From contig RCTD01000037.1 in assembly GCA_014898415.1 (NCBI GenBank), forward strand, positions 124,001 through 188,000: DNA of 64,000 bases, read 5' to 3'. This stretch comes from Stromatinia cepivora. Its lineage: Eukaryota > Ascomycota > Leotiomycetes > Helotiales > Sclerotiniaceae. The translations under genes and the position numbers were made by a program. Below, piece after piece: positions 49,064-61,601 of the stretch; positions within the stretch are counted from its first letter, which is position 1; each line of letters opens with the position of its first letter. The notes beneath the pieces were generated by a model. It did no database searches and was not told the DNA's origin. It saw nothing but the letters and a program-made list of their open reading frames with translations.

Positions 49064-52000
49064 GGGTGTGTGATGGCTGTGCTGATAGTTATGGGATATG
49101 CATTTATGGAAATTCTGTTATGAGCCGTGTGACGGAGAGATTGTTTTCCTCGAGTAAATCAGTCAGTAGCCATATGATTCTGGAGCTAGAGCCGTATTAG
49201 ACTCAGCGTGGTTTATCCAACCAGGAAGTATATATTTAAGAACTCAATTTCATTCTAACTTCTAATAATACAATCAATCTAATGATAATGAAACTTTTAT
49301 TTCAGGAACTAGCCCTGTTTACATTATATGATTCTACTAGTGATCAATAACTTTCAACACATATTTTTTAGAGCAATTTCTCGAAACTCGAGTGGTATAA
49401 TGGTTGCAGGATAATACTAGCAAAAATAAACAAAAAGTCCGAAAAAGAAAAAGTACAATGATAAATCTTCATTTCTGTATCATGCACTTCGTCTTTCTAC
49501 TCTCAAAACCGATGTTCAACACACCCCAAAGTCACCTTTTTCTGCGACCAGAACAAGAAAGAATACAATCTTGAGAGATGATGTAAGAAAGGATATTTAC
49601 GCTCTACAAATATGACCTAGACTCCAATTAGGTTGTATAAGTACCTGCTAACGCTTTATTTCCTATGATTCACAACACGGTCATTTAGTCTATTAATTCA
49701 ATCAGCTTCTTGATATTCACTAACCTTCTGAGAGATAATCCGTGGCTCTCGGTGTTCCATAGAGGTGAGGATATACCCTATCTCCAAAATTAGTGAATGA
49801 CAGAATAGTTTCAGGATATTTCCAGTCCAGGATGGGCATAAAAGAACTCGATATTTCTATGTTGTGTGCTATAGATCAAAGATTGACTTTGAAAAATGCA
49901 CTTATGCATGGGAGCAAGAGAGCCGAGGTGGTTTTGAACGTGTGGACTGTATGTGTTTTTCGCTGAGCTGAGCTTGTATATGAGCTTTTCTCGAGGACGA
50001 GAATCTGCAGAATAAAATAATATACGGAAAAGGGGACAATAAGAAATATGTGATTGATAGACGGATCAGAGATCGATGGTGAATGTGTAACCATCGAAGC
50101 TGATTCAAATTCCTCCTGCTCTTCCATATCGTTTCATTTATGAGACGGGATTCACACGCTGATTGAGAATTTCCGAATTCACGTTTCCATGTGATTAACT
50201 ACGCGCTGTGTCATTATTGAGTGATATATTTCCGAAAGAACCATCAAGTAAAGCTGTTCGGGAAAATGTTTATCTAAGAGAAGAAAGAGCCTTTAGAGCT
50301 TGAGAAGCTTGTTTGTAATTCTGAAGCTGAGGGCTGATGAAAAAGAGCTTCTGATCGCAAAGGTACCGATGTTTTAGGTGAGAAAGCTGTTAGTTCCAAG
50401 GCAGCTCGTGAAGCTTTCTTACGGGGGAAGGGGGGACATCACGTGTACGTCTTTACATACTCTCATTCTAAAACTCGCATAAGAAAGAGGAGTTCGATGA
50501 TGAAATTTGTATAGAATTAGGACGAGAGTACAGATAATGGTGTGTAGCTTCGAGGACAGCGGATAGTGAAGTGATAGAGATTGAATTCCAAATCTAGATA
50601 TGAGAGAGTTGTAATAACTTCCACCAGCAAGAGATACTGGAAGTGTCCGAGAGTTTCTCTGCAGATATTTACTCTACATGATTAGGAAAAGGCCCAAGAG
50701 ACCTCACCCGTCAACTTGCCAGTTTACCTTGCAGGAAAAATTCTTTACAAGAGACCCCATCCTCTTATGTCCAATCTCTACAGCTACAACCAAGCTATCT
50801 CAACCATCTATTACCTCTTATTACATAGCTCACATACTTATTAACGACGAAAAGAAAACCCGTGAATACGTAGGAGCGGGACAGCAATGGCCTTCCTCCA
50901 TCTCCCAATCTACTACGAGAAATATAAAAGGGAGCAACTTATTGTACGGAAAAGAACTACGACATCCGCAAAATGACAGAAAATTTCGAAATTTTGTCTT
51001 TGGGGAGGTCCGGGAAGTAAGGAGCATTCGTCGCGATTGCCATGCACGGGGTAATGAAGTAGATGATAGAACCCTTTCGACTTTGGAATAAGAACAATAA
51101 ACATGGGAAAAAACAACAATAATATATCATCCAAGTGATAAAAATTATACGCTCCATTCCTTGGATGAATACTCGGTGCTCATCCGTCACTAACAAGGCA
51201 AAAAGAAAGGTTCTTCCTCGACACATTGAAATGTGTACTTGGATTATGGAGTTTCGAAAAAGATGGTATTATCCTTTGAACGTTTAGACAGCACCCCACT
51301 CCTTCATTTATAGAAGACCGTTCGTATTGGAGTCAGAAGCTTTCTCTCTTCGGTACTCATCTACACCGGTACCCTCGCACTTATCTTGGAATATTTCTTA
51401 ACGCCTCTACAGGCCACCATATAGTGAATTGCGAGGTCGTTTTGAATACCCAAGGCAGCTTATTTAAGCTTATCTTCACGAGGAACGTTCGAAGCATGGA
51501 AGAAAGATAGGACAGTGCGTTGTAAGAAACACTTGTTTGGAGATTATATTACTCGTACTTGCACGAACATCAAGATTACGCGTAAGGAGTTTCAATGTTT
51601 CTGAGCCTCCAGACGCATTTCAAGAAAGAATAATCCCATCTGAGTATTGATCGCAGAGAAAAAGACAACATAACTGTAACAAAAACAACAACCGGGAAGT
51701 GCACCCTGAAAAGAATAATGACGTTAGATCACACGTCTGAATTGCAATCGATGAAAATTCAATTATAATGATGATATCCAAGATAATAGCCTGCTGTCCC
51801 AAACAAATTCCTGTTGCAAGCCGAAAACATCAGGGTGGAAGTCACCTTTATCTGGTGCTAAGGGATGAAAATGTGGCCAGGCACATGCCTGTTCTCTTCC
51901 GTTGTCCACTTTAGAGCTTGGGTTCTTGAAGAGCTGGACATAGAGTATATAACGTGTATCGAAAGTACTGTTCTGTCTGTACTTTGATCATTCACGAACT

Positions 52001-53430
52001 CTTCATGTCCAGGTACACAAGTATATAGTGAATACATGCCAAAATAAGCTAAACAATTCCACAAAGGCCCACTCAATCTTATTCATCACGAGGGCAAGAG
52101 ATTCAGCTTTTACACAGCTGTGAAGAATCTCACAGCTTAAAAGCCGCTCGAGAATACACGCAGTAGTTAGCTAGCTTTGGCAGCATAATATGGGCTATCG
52201 AGGAAACCCGGCAAGAATGTTCAGAAAAGACGCCCAGTGGTGGTCAAGTTCATTTGTGTCGTGACCGACTGGAGCTAGGCCTCCGTCATTATTTTTAAAA
52301 ATGCTCTCAACCCAACAAGTGTTGAGAGAAGACAGCTAATATCTCATCCGAGCTCTTTCGTTGTCGTCTAGAGAAATACTCTGGATCCTCAATGAGCGTA
52401 GTCATATTTCAGGGATGCATGCCCAGATCAGCGAGAATTCCTATCGGAATTCATTCTTGGGACCAAGAGAATCAAACCACACTTGGGTTGTAACTTGAAC
52501 GCTTCTTCTACGTATTCATCGAACAAAATATCGGCTTCTCCACGACCTATATATACGCTTGTGTAATATTCCACTAGCGTCTTCTCTTGGTTGGATCAAT
52601 ACATCTCTTGCAAGGTGAATCAAATGACTTTCAGGGTTATGAATATCGCATGCCTTAGTGAGAGCCATGAAATGCATTGATCCTGCTCAGAAAGTGAAAT
52701 TTTGAGCAATATAGTTCATTGTTCTGTTTTGTCCTGTACGAAGCCACGAAAGATAAGCCACTCATGTAAGAGACGACGTATGATTTTTCTGAGCCAAGCC
52801 TGAAGAGTATCGCCTCTTGTAGTTTGGCCTCAAATTGTTATTCTCCTGTGTAAGGGCAGAATATACAATTTGTGATGGATTTCGAACCGGCGTAATGTAA
52901 GATTCACTAATGCCCCAGAATCGACCGAGTAGTTCACCAACACGGGAAGATCTTCAGACGATCCAGAATGCCAGTATAATTAATACTTCCGTCGTTCGGG
53001 AGGTGGAGGGTGGAATCCAAAGAAGTGAATATATCAAAACTCCGAATCTCTAACAGTTACTGGTATGATCCAAAAAGCATTTGTGAAAAGCACTTGACTT
53101 GAGCTTCTCTCCATCAAATAGACCTAGACTTAGACAATCAAGAAGTCTCGCAATAGTACTACTGCGGGCCAAGGATCTGCTTCGGATAAACCGTCAAAAA
53201 TGTGCGATGTCGCCGCTGCTTCTAGGGAGATCAGAACCGCAAACTCGGTATGATATATCCGTGCAGGCTGTTTCGATACATTTCGGGATTGTCATCTCGG
53301 TACGCACGGTAATGAATAAAAGATTCGGGCATGTTCACCAGTCGCTTTTAATCCGATACCATCAATCTCTTTTTTGGTACCAGATGTGCAGTCAGAGATG
53401 AAGTGGTAGAATAACTAGGTATTTCCCACT
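49064..53430. other. Long intergenic region, no supported gene
   Basis: No frame carries a domain, signal peptide or consistent splicing; those at 50678-51091 and 53099-53401 are short and overlap minus-strand frames. A hairpin is listed separately. A tRNA D-arm-like word (AGTGGTATAATGG, about 49390) has no matching cloverleaf around it. Confidence 0.4.
52304..52328. other. Perfect 8-bp hairpin
   Basis: CTCTCAAC at 52304-52311 pairs perfectly with GTTGAGAG at 52321-52328 across a 9-base loop. No gene ends nearby, and its role is unknown; it could be chance in 4 kb of non-coding sequence. Confidence 0.4.
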
Positions 53431-54244
53431 CTTGGCCGGTTGTAACTTTGTCATATGTAGCTACAGTAACCGTGCACTTATATTACCCCAAAACCTTAAA
53501 AACGCGTAAATTTCGCGAATTGAATTTCAACTCTCTTTATTATTTATTTATCAATAGTATTACAATGTATTCTTAGAACCTTGAATATTGAAAGGAAGCT
53601 AGCTTTTAAGCATCTTATTCTATATTTATGTGACAAAATTATTAGCAAAGTTTCTAATGGCTTTAATCCTTATCATATTGTAATTGACCTTAATCTCGAA
53701 GTGCGAATTGTTCACTATACTCTACAACAAGATACATTATACAATGAAAAAATGAATCTATCTTATATTCTTCGAATTAGATCTTATATAGAAAAAAAAG
53801 AATGTATGTTAATTCGATATATTTGATTATATCCAAAATCAATTTATATATAAACAAAAACAATTATAGGTTTTAAATATAGTATCTTTATTATTAAAAA
53901 GATTTTGAAGATTTATAGAATCATTAATTAGAAGTGTAAAAAGCGGCCGGAACTTATTCAGATATATATGCTCAAGTGGCTTGTATAATGCCTAATATAT
54001 AAGGGGTTGATAATGAAGGAATAGGGATTAATTGTATAGAGCAACAAATGCTTTATAGAGTGGGGGCAGAGTAAAAAAGGAGAATAATGCTTTTGTATTT
54101 CCGTTCAGAAATAGAAACCTAGAATAGTTCAAATATATAATACAAATAAGAATATAAAGGTTATAATTTGGAAAGGTTTTTGAGATCTTGAAAGAAGCAA
54201 TCTATATATAATGGATAGAGATTTTGAGAGTAAGAAATATAGGT
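53431..54244. other. AT-rich relic flanking the copia element
   Basis: Composition changes sharply here from mixed to strongly AT-rich. An open frame at 53581-53826 (containing NGFNPYHIVIDLNLE) may be a fragment of an unrecognised repeat protein. The copia element inserted at the right end of this stretch, and the same pre-insertion sequence resumes at 59,701. Confidence 0.4.
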
Positions 54245-54249
54245 ATAAT

Positions 54250-54415
54250 TGTTGGAAATGAGGCCATCATAGGATTAGAATTGAGGTCACGTGATCACAA
54301 TGGTGCACAGACCATATTTGGGGATAACCTCAATTCTATTCCTACTAGAAATATAGATCCTTAATTCAATCTATATAATCAACAATACTACTATTTCCTG
54401 CACCAAAAGTTAACA
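54250..54415 (+). repeat. 5' LTR of the copia element
   Basis: 166 bp, beginning TGTTGGAAATGAGG and ending CCAAAAGTTAACA, with the TG...CA ends of LTRs. It is the least mutated of the three LTR copies here and keeps CACGTGATCACAATGG. Confidence 0.93.
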
Positions 54416-54432
54416 GGTTATAAGATCCGGTC
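54416..54432 (+). other. Primer binding site, half-tRNA initiator-Met type
   Basis: GGTTATAAGATCCGGTC immediately follows the 5' LTR. It resembles the complement of the anticodon arm of initiator tRNA-Met (GGTTATGAGCCC-like), the internal primer used by Drosophila copia and relatives; at least some of the mismatches are RIP-type. The tRNA of this organism was not available for comparison. Confidence 0.6.
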
Positions 54433-57400
54433 GTATAATAATGATTAAAAAGCAAAGCAAATCGAAAAAGGATTAGTATAGCTAGTAGGGGTGAAACAAA
54501 ATGAAAATTAGAGTTTTCATATAGTATCATTGAAGTAGAGTTGAAATATGATAATATAGTTTATAATTTATAATATTATAGGCCAGAGCGGAAAGCAGTC
54601 TGTATAATATCGATACAGAATTATAACAGAAGCAAAAAGCAAGTTTGTATAATTACAAAAAAATACACTACAATATAATTTTACGAATTTTCTTATTGTT
54701 TTATTTTTATATTTCTTTATTATTCTGAACCTATTTGTTGTACATTTTTTAAAATCATCTTAAAAACCTGAAAACTATTTTCGATATTTATCAAATAACA
54801 AAAAACCTTTATAATATCGGAATCAAACAATTCTTCGAAGTTCAATCAAAACAACTATAAGCGATAGTTCAAATAAACGAAAATATAATTGAAAAGGAAA
54901 GAATGGTTTTATATAATTGATCAAATATTAAACGAATATATATAGATTACAGAACCCAATATAGTATCTGCTTATGAGATCAATGATTGTATATATTACA
55001 ATGTCGAATTGAAATTGGAATATTTAAAGAACGAAGTGAATACGTTATCGTATATTTGTACAACATTTAATGATAATGATGAAATCTTCATCGATGAATA
55101 TTCAATAATATATATACTTTGGAGATATCTTAAATCGAAATATATTAGAGTTAATATAGTTATTATTAATATGTATATAACGATAATCCAGAACTTCAAA
55201 TTTTAATTTGATATTTATTCCGATATAATTATTATCGAAGTTTAGGATAAATTGAAAAAGTATAAAAGGAAATTAGGGATTGTAGATAAAAACTATCGAT
55301 CAGTATATCAAGATATTGTTTTGTTTTTGGTTTTAATATATAATCTTTTAATCGATTATTAAGGAGTAATGGATATATTGGATATCCAAATCAGTTTTAG
55401 TATCGATAATAAGATCAAGTATTTGCAGATTAAGAAACTTTGTTTTAAGAATGGATTAGAGTAAATGCAAATTGCAAAAAGATTTAGGTATGCTTTTCGA
55501 CATTAAGAATCAGATTTCGAGATTTTAAACAATATTTGTGATCTTTGTCAAAAGGAAGATCATTATATATAAGACTATCTGTATTTAATATGAATTAGCA
55601 AACTCTTTTATAGTTATCTTTATTATCAAAAGAGAAGGGGATTATTGAATCCGAAGAAGGTTTATTTCAATAAAAAAGATCAAGTATACTTTATTAATAA
55701 TATCTCTGAATTAAATTTTGATATTAAAGATATAATAAAGGAAGATTGTAATTTAACAAAGAAGATCATTAATAAGATTTCCTTTAGTAAATAATATATC
55801 GATATAAGCGTTTCTTTATATATATTTGATTAATCTTCATTATTCAGATTAATAAACTTTATTGTTAAATGAAGGATAAAAGTTGATGGGGGAGTGATAT
55901 ATTGTTGTTATTGGGATTTAATGGATATAGTATATAAAGATGGTTTTAAGATGTTATTTTCAAATATATTATATATATCAAGGTTAGGAGTAAACTTGTT
56001 GTTAGGAAAAAGGATTTGCGAAATAGGGTTGTAAGGGAAATTCAATTTTTATTATATATATTTCAAGAAGGATAATAAGAAAATCATTTGTATTAGAATA
56101 CAAGATGGAATATATATGGTTTTATATATGATCAAAGGATATGAGGATACAATTCTCTGTTCGAGTATATATCAGAATGATCAGGAAAAAGGTTTTTCTT
56201 TAGAAATAATCAATAATATCAAAGATATCGATAATGAATTAATATTCAAGGAGAAAGAAAAATATCTATTATGGTATCGAAGATTCAATCATTTAGGTCC
56301 AGATAAGATTAAGAATTTATATAAAATATCTAATATAACCAAACCAATAAAGATCCTAATTGAATTAGATATCTATAAAGTATATATACTCATTAAGATA
56401 ATCAATCATATTCTGAAGTAATTGAGTCTGTATAAATCAAAGAGACTCGAATTTATATATTTCGATATTACAGGACCATTCCCAAAATCGATTCAAGGGA
56501 ATCGTTATTTCATATTGATTATCGATAATTATACAAAAGTAAATTGGATTATATTATTTAAATAAAAAGATGATGCAATTCAAATATTGAAAATTTGGAA
56601 AAAGGAGATGGAATTGATTATTAAAGAAAAGATTATTGTAATTAGGATTGATAATGTATTGGAATTTTTATAAGCTATTTATAAATGATTATTAGGTATA
56701 CAATTTGAAATTACAACAATTATTTCTTTACATCAAAACGGGCCCACAAAATGGAATATAAGGATTGCAGAAGCAGATATAAAAGTAATGTTAAAAGAAG
56801 CTGGATTATTATTAGAGTTTTGGAATGAAGTTGTAGAATACAATGTTTATATCAGGAATTGTATTAGTATTGGTTCTGATATAAATAAAATAGATTGATT
56901 TTTTATAGAAGCTTTTATAGATATAATATTAAATATAGAGATATATAAAGTTCGGGGGAGCAAATATTATATTTATATTAATTCCAAAATTATTCCGAAA
57001 AAGCAAAGATACAACAAATTGTGGAATACTTCGAGAGTCGATGTATTTCTAGAATATTCAAAAGTTACGAATAAATATATCAAAATGTATTCTCTAAAGT
57101 TAGATTATATATTTCGATCAAATAGAGTAATCATAGATGAATCTCATCGAAAAAGAGATTTGGATTTTAAATTAAGAAATTGTGAATCAGATTTATAAGG
57201 AATAAAGAATGTAAAGTTAGATTGAAGACCTTATAATAGATTGGTAATAAATAAAGCATTTTCTTTATTCTTAATATTAAATACGATATTTATATTATCT
57301 TTGTTTTAAGTGTTCTTTTTAGCAAATATTATATCGAGTTCAGTGATTATATTAAGTACCCTAATTGTCGAATTGAAATCAGGTAAATTAGATATATTAA

Positions 57401-59561
57401 TATTAATATACAATGAAGATGAAGATGGCAATATCCAGAAAACAAATCAAGAATCTTTTTCCAAAGATACTTTAGATATCGAATCCATCATTTTAGAGGT
57501 TCCAGTCCAAGAGTCAATTTTTGTAGATCCTGAATCTGTATTAGAAGCAAAATTTAAGATTGTTTTAAATTTTGTTGAAAAGTCTATTTTAGTAGGATCA
57601 GAAAACGAAGTAAATTCATAATTATTTAAGATCGAATAAAAGGATACAATGGATCTTGAAAACGAATTCCCAAAGTATTTAATACGAAAACGGAAAAGAG
57701 ATATAGAACAAGATTCTGAAGGAGAATAGGAAAACAAAATTATAAAGATATTAATTATGATATCTATACAGGTCAAAACTCAAGAAAGTGTAGAATACAC
57801 TATAATTACAATCCTAATCATTTATAAGATGGACCCTTATATCAAAGACAAAATCGCTTCAGATTTTATAATTTCGTTAATAGATATAGATAATATAGAA
57901 AATGTAATATATCTGACTGAAGAAATTCTAGGAATCAAAATATTAAGAATTTATAAGGAAGTAATATTGGATCGAGAATATTCTGAAAAATGAAAGGAAA
58001 TTATTCAAGAGGAAATTATATCTTTAATTCAAAATGATATTTGGGAAGAATATATATTCTTTAAAAGAAGTAATCTAATTTCGATGAAATAGATATTTAT
58101 AGTTAAGATTAAAGATAATAAGATAGAATGATTCAAGGTAAGATTAATGATTCGAGGGTTCAATTAGATATTAGGAAAAGATTATAATAAAATATTTGTA
58201 TTAATAATAAGATTAGATATATTTAGATTATTTCTAGTTATTGTTGCAAAGGAAAATTTGGAATGCTTATATTTCGATATTAAAAACACTTTTATTAAAT
58301 CATATTTGAAAAAAGAGATCTACCTCAAATTACCCCAAAATATCAAAATCGAAAAGGGATATATATTACAAGTCCTATGAAGTTTATATAATTTGAAGCA
58401 AATTGGAAGGGATTGGAGTTTATTATTGAAGAAAGAACTTTTAGATATAGGTTTTATATAAAGTTTGGCAGATCTATATCTGTATATATCTAAAGATTGT
58501 GATATAATATTATTGATATATATTGATGATATTGTTATTGTATTATATATATTATCGCAAATTATTTAGTTTGATGAAAAGTTATTAATCTGTTTTAATA
58601 TCAAAAATTTAAAGGAAATTAATAAGATCCTAGGTATTAGAATCATTTGTGATAAAAGAGTGTATACATTAATTATGGATTAAGAAGAATATTTCGATGT
58701 TATATTAATCAAATATAGTATTATATATGAACAATACCAAACTAAGAAACTGCCAATAATGAATTATATTTATCTCTGGCTAATAACCGATAATAATGAA
58801 CTGGTAGATGTAAACGAATATCAATAATGAATAGAAAGTGTGATTTATTTAATGATATATACTCGATTAGATATAATATTCTTAATTGGAAGATTTTCAT
58901 AATTTATGACAAAATCAGCAAAACATTATATTATAGCTTTAAAGAATCTAATACAATATTTATAATCAACAATCAAATAGAAGTTATGGTTCGGATCAAA
59001 GAGAATACAATTTGATATCTACAAAGAATATAATATATTTGATAATACAATAAAGATATATATAAATGCAAATTGGATTAATGACAAATATGATTGGAAA
59101 AGTATTTTAGAGGGAATTGTAATATTCTATAAAGGTTTTATATTATGAACTAACAAAAAATAAATATTTATGGCTACCTTTAATACAGAATCAGAATATA
59201 TTGTAATAATAATATTTACCAAATAAAGAAGATGGATTGTATAAATACTCAAAGATTTATTCAAATCAAATTATATTGAAAAGAACAGAGATACAATTCA
59301 GATGTTTGGTAATAATCAAGGCGCTTTAGCTTTAACCAAGAATCTATATTTATACAAACAATCTAAATATATAAATATCAATTATCACTTTATTAGGGAT
59401 TTGATAGAAAAGGAGAAAATCGCTATTAATTATATTAATATATATAATATAGTTGTCGACAGAATAATGAAGCTTTGTATAAGGATTGCTTTTGAAAGGT
59501 TCAAGAAAATGTTAGGATTAGTAATTTAAAAGGATCGAATAGGATATCCTCAATAAAGGAG

Positions 59562-59700
59562 TATTGGAAATAAGGCCATCATAAAATTAGAATTGAGATT
59601 ATGTGATCACAATGGTATATAGACTATATTTAGGGATAACCTTAATTCTACTCCTACTAGAAATATAGATCCTTACTACTTCCTGCACCAAAAGTTAACA
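59562..59700 (+). repeat. 3' LTR of the copia element
   Basis: 139 bp. It starts TATTGGAAATAAGG, where the canonical TG has become TA, and ends in the same AAAAGTTAACA. About 27 bp present in the 5' LTR (ATTCAATCTATATAATC and neighbours) are missing after GATCCTT. Confidence 0.92.
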
Positions 59701-59902
59701 ATAATACTAATTTATATCTTAAGATCCTCGATACTGAAGTAGGCTTTGCTTTTGAAAGATTGAATCCAGGGTATAAATTTATGTAGGATAATATTTCTAT
59801 TTATTATATCTATAAAATATGGGATTGATTTCAAAAGAAAGAGATCCTAATATTGAAGGATTAACCTTTTTATTCTCTTAATCTCAATCTTATTGAATAT
59901 AT

Positions 59903-61435
59903 TGTCACGAATCGTGAACCACAGGAGGCTAACCACGTGATACCTCTTATCTCCCATATCAATTTATGAGCTGATCATCCGTGCGTATGCGTTACGAATT
60001 ATACGATTTAATATAGTAAAATGGTAACCCTAATAACGCATATGTACAATCCTACAACCCACAAATGGGTATTTGTATATATATATCTAATCGTTCTTTA
60101 CAAGTTATAATTCTTCAATTATAGATTCTAAAGAACATAATTGACCCTGTTTATTCAGTTCTATTATAATTCTTATATGTTATATTATCTACAACTTATT
60201 TACAAACATCCAATCATCTAATAGCCTCCCAAATAATACTTTATTTTAATAATACTTTTTTAAATGAACTTTTACGAATGTTATATCCAGAGGAAGAAGA
60301 TTTATTCCAATCTAATCGATGAAAATAAATCTTTTTAGAAATATATCATCACTTTCACAATACAACGAACTCCTTCTCCTATACACTTCGAATCTTCGAA
60401 AGTATATTCTAAAGAACCCTCTTCTTCTCCTCAATTATTTCAATAACCCTTTGAAGAAAATATGAATATAGGATTGAATAATATTATTATTGAAAGAAAG
60501 AAAATTGATAAAGAGAAAATTCCAATATATAAAATTGATATTCCCAATAGTTCAATTGCTTTTTCCGAATCACTATTATAATTACAAGATCTTTATATAA
60601 TAGTTATGAATTTGAAAAAGAAGAATCGACAATTGAAAATTATAATAACAATGAACTTTGTAACAATACAATCTTTTTCTAAATTCCAAATGATATCTAT
60701 ACAAACATCCAGATCAATAATAATACTTGAAACTCCCCTTATTCCTTTAATCGAAATCCAAAGATCTTTATTCAAACAAACCCGAAGATCCCGAAATCAA
60801 AGAAAGAAAACTTTGATCAAACGATCTAATCATTTGGGGTCTTTCAAGGATTCTCTTTTCCTTTTAGAAAGTGATGATCTATTTAATAATTAGGGGTCTC
60901 TTTATTCAAGAAGCCAATCTAATCAATCAAAATCGTATTCCTGTATCAATCATAATTCATAGTAAAATATATATATACCAAAACCTACAAATCTTATTAT
61001 TAAATTTAGTGATAGTATTGAATTTAAAGTTAATTTGTAGTAATTATTGATTATAGAACGATTCGAACTGTATGTTATATTATTTAAAAATGAAATGCAA
61101 TGCTGTGTATATATAATCGATCAAATTGAATCAGAAGTATAAGTATATTGTTATGTTTTTTATATATAAGTGCCTCAACTTATAGTATTCGAATTGGTCG
61201 AACAGTTTATAGCGATCTATCGGAATCTGGTTGAAGTCGATGATGTTTGTTTTCAATATGAGATATGGGTTATATTTAATACAATTCGATATGGTAATTT
61301 TTTAGAATGGTATAGAAAGTTCAGATTATTTGTTATTCAAGTAGAGATTATCGATGATAAAATCTTATTTAGGGATCTCAAACAGAAGATTTCCGATTTT
61401 CTTTTGTAAATAATAATAATATTTATTAAAGATTA
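59903..61435 (+). mobile_element. Relic of a second LTR retrotransposon, interrupted by a copia insertion
   Basis: An LTR-like start, TGTCACGAATCGTGAACC, lies at 59903. Positions 60102-60165 match the solo LTR at 14281-14343. Downstream are AT-rich open fragments: 60606-60893 (basic) and 61170-61409, which contains NFLEWYRKFRLFVIQ and looks like a retroelement gag fragment. The right part of the element is cut off by the inverted copia copy starting at 61436. Whether it is gypsy or copia type cannot be shown, because no polymerase region is present in this window. Its right LTR boundary was not found. Confidence 0.6.
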
Positions 61436-61601
61436 TGTTAACTTTTGGTGCAGGAAGTAGTAGTATTATTGACTATGTAGATTGAACTAAGGATGTATAA
61501 TTCTAGTAGAAGTAGAATTGAGGTTATCCCCAAATATGGTTTATACACCATTATGGTTTTGTAACCTCAATTCTAATCCTATGATAACTTCATTTCTAAT
61601 A
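61436..61601 (-). repeat. 3' LTR of the inverted copia copy
   Basis: Read on the minus strand it starts TATTAGAAATGAAG and ends AAAAGTTAACA. It keeps the 27-bp segment missing from the 3' LTR at 59562, so that deletion is private to the first copy. Confidence 0.92.

Larger units (their letters stand above)
54250..59700 (+). mobile_element. Complete, inactivated Ty1/copia LTR retrotransposon
   Basis: The element is 5,451 bp, bounded by LTRs (54250-54415 and 59562-59700) and flanked by a perfect 5-bp target duplication ATAAT (54245-54249 and 59701-59705). In order on the plus strand are: a gag-like region with a zinc-knuckle remnant (CDLCQKEDH, 55537-55563); a gag-pre-integrase motif (LLWYRRFNHLG, about 56265); an integrase core start (FIYFDITGPFP, about 56450); a reverse transcriptase with YFDIKNTFIKSY and the catalytic YIDD at 58519-58530; and RNase H (NNQGALALTKN, about 59305, then YHFIRDLIEKEK). 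The integrase-before-RT order identifies copia rather than gypsy. Many TAA, TAG and TGA codons interrupt every domain, and the whole is extremely AT-rich, as expected from RIP. It cannot encode a functional polyprotein. Confidence 0.95.

Noticed and set aside
49385..49420. tRNA-like word AGTGGTATAATGG
   Set aside because: No acceptor stem, anticodon arm or T-arm could be folded around it.
60606..60893. Basic 95-codon frame as an independent gene
   Set aside because: It lies in a strongly AT-rich retroelement relic and fits a decayed gag fragment better.
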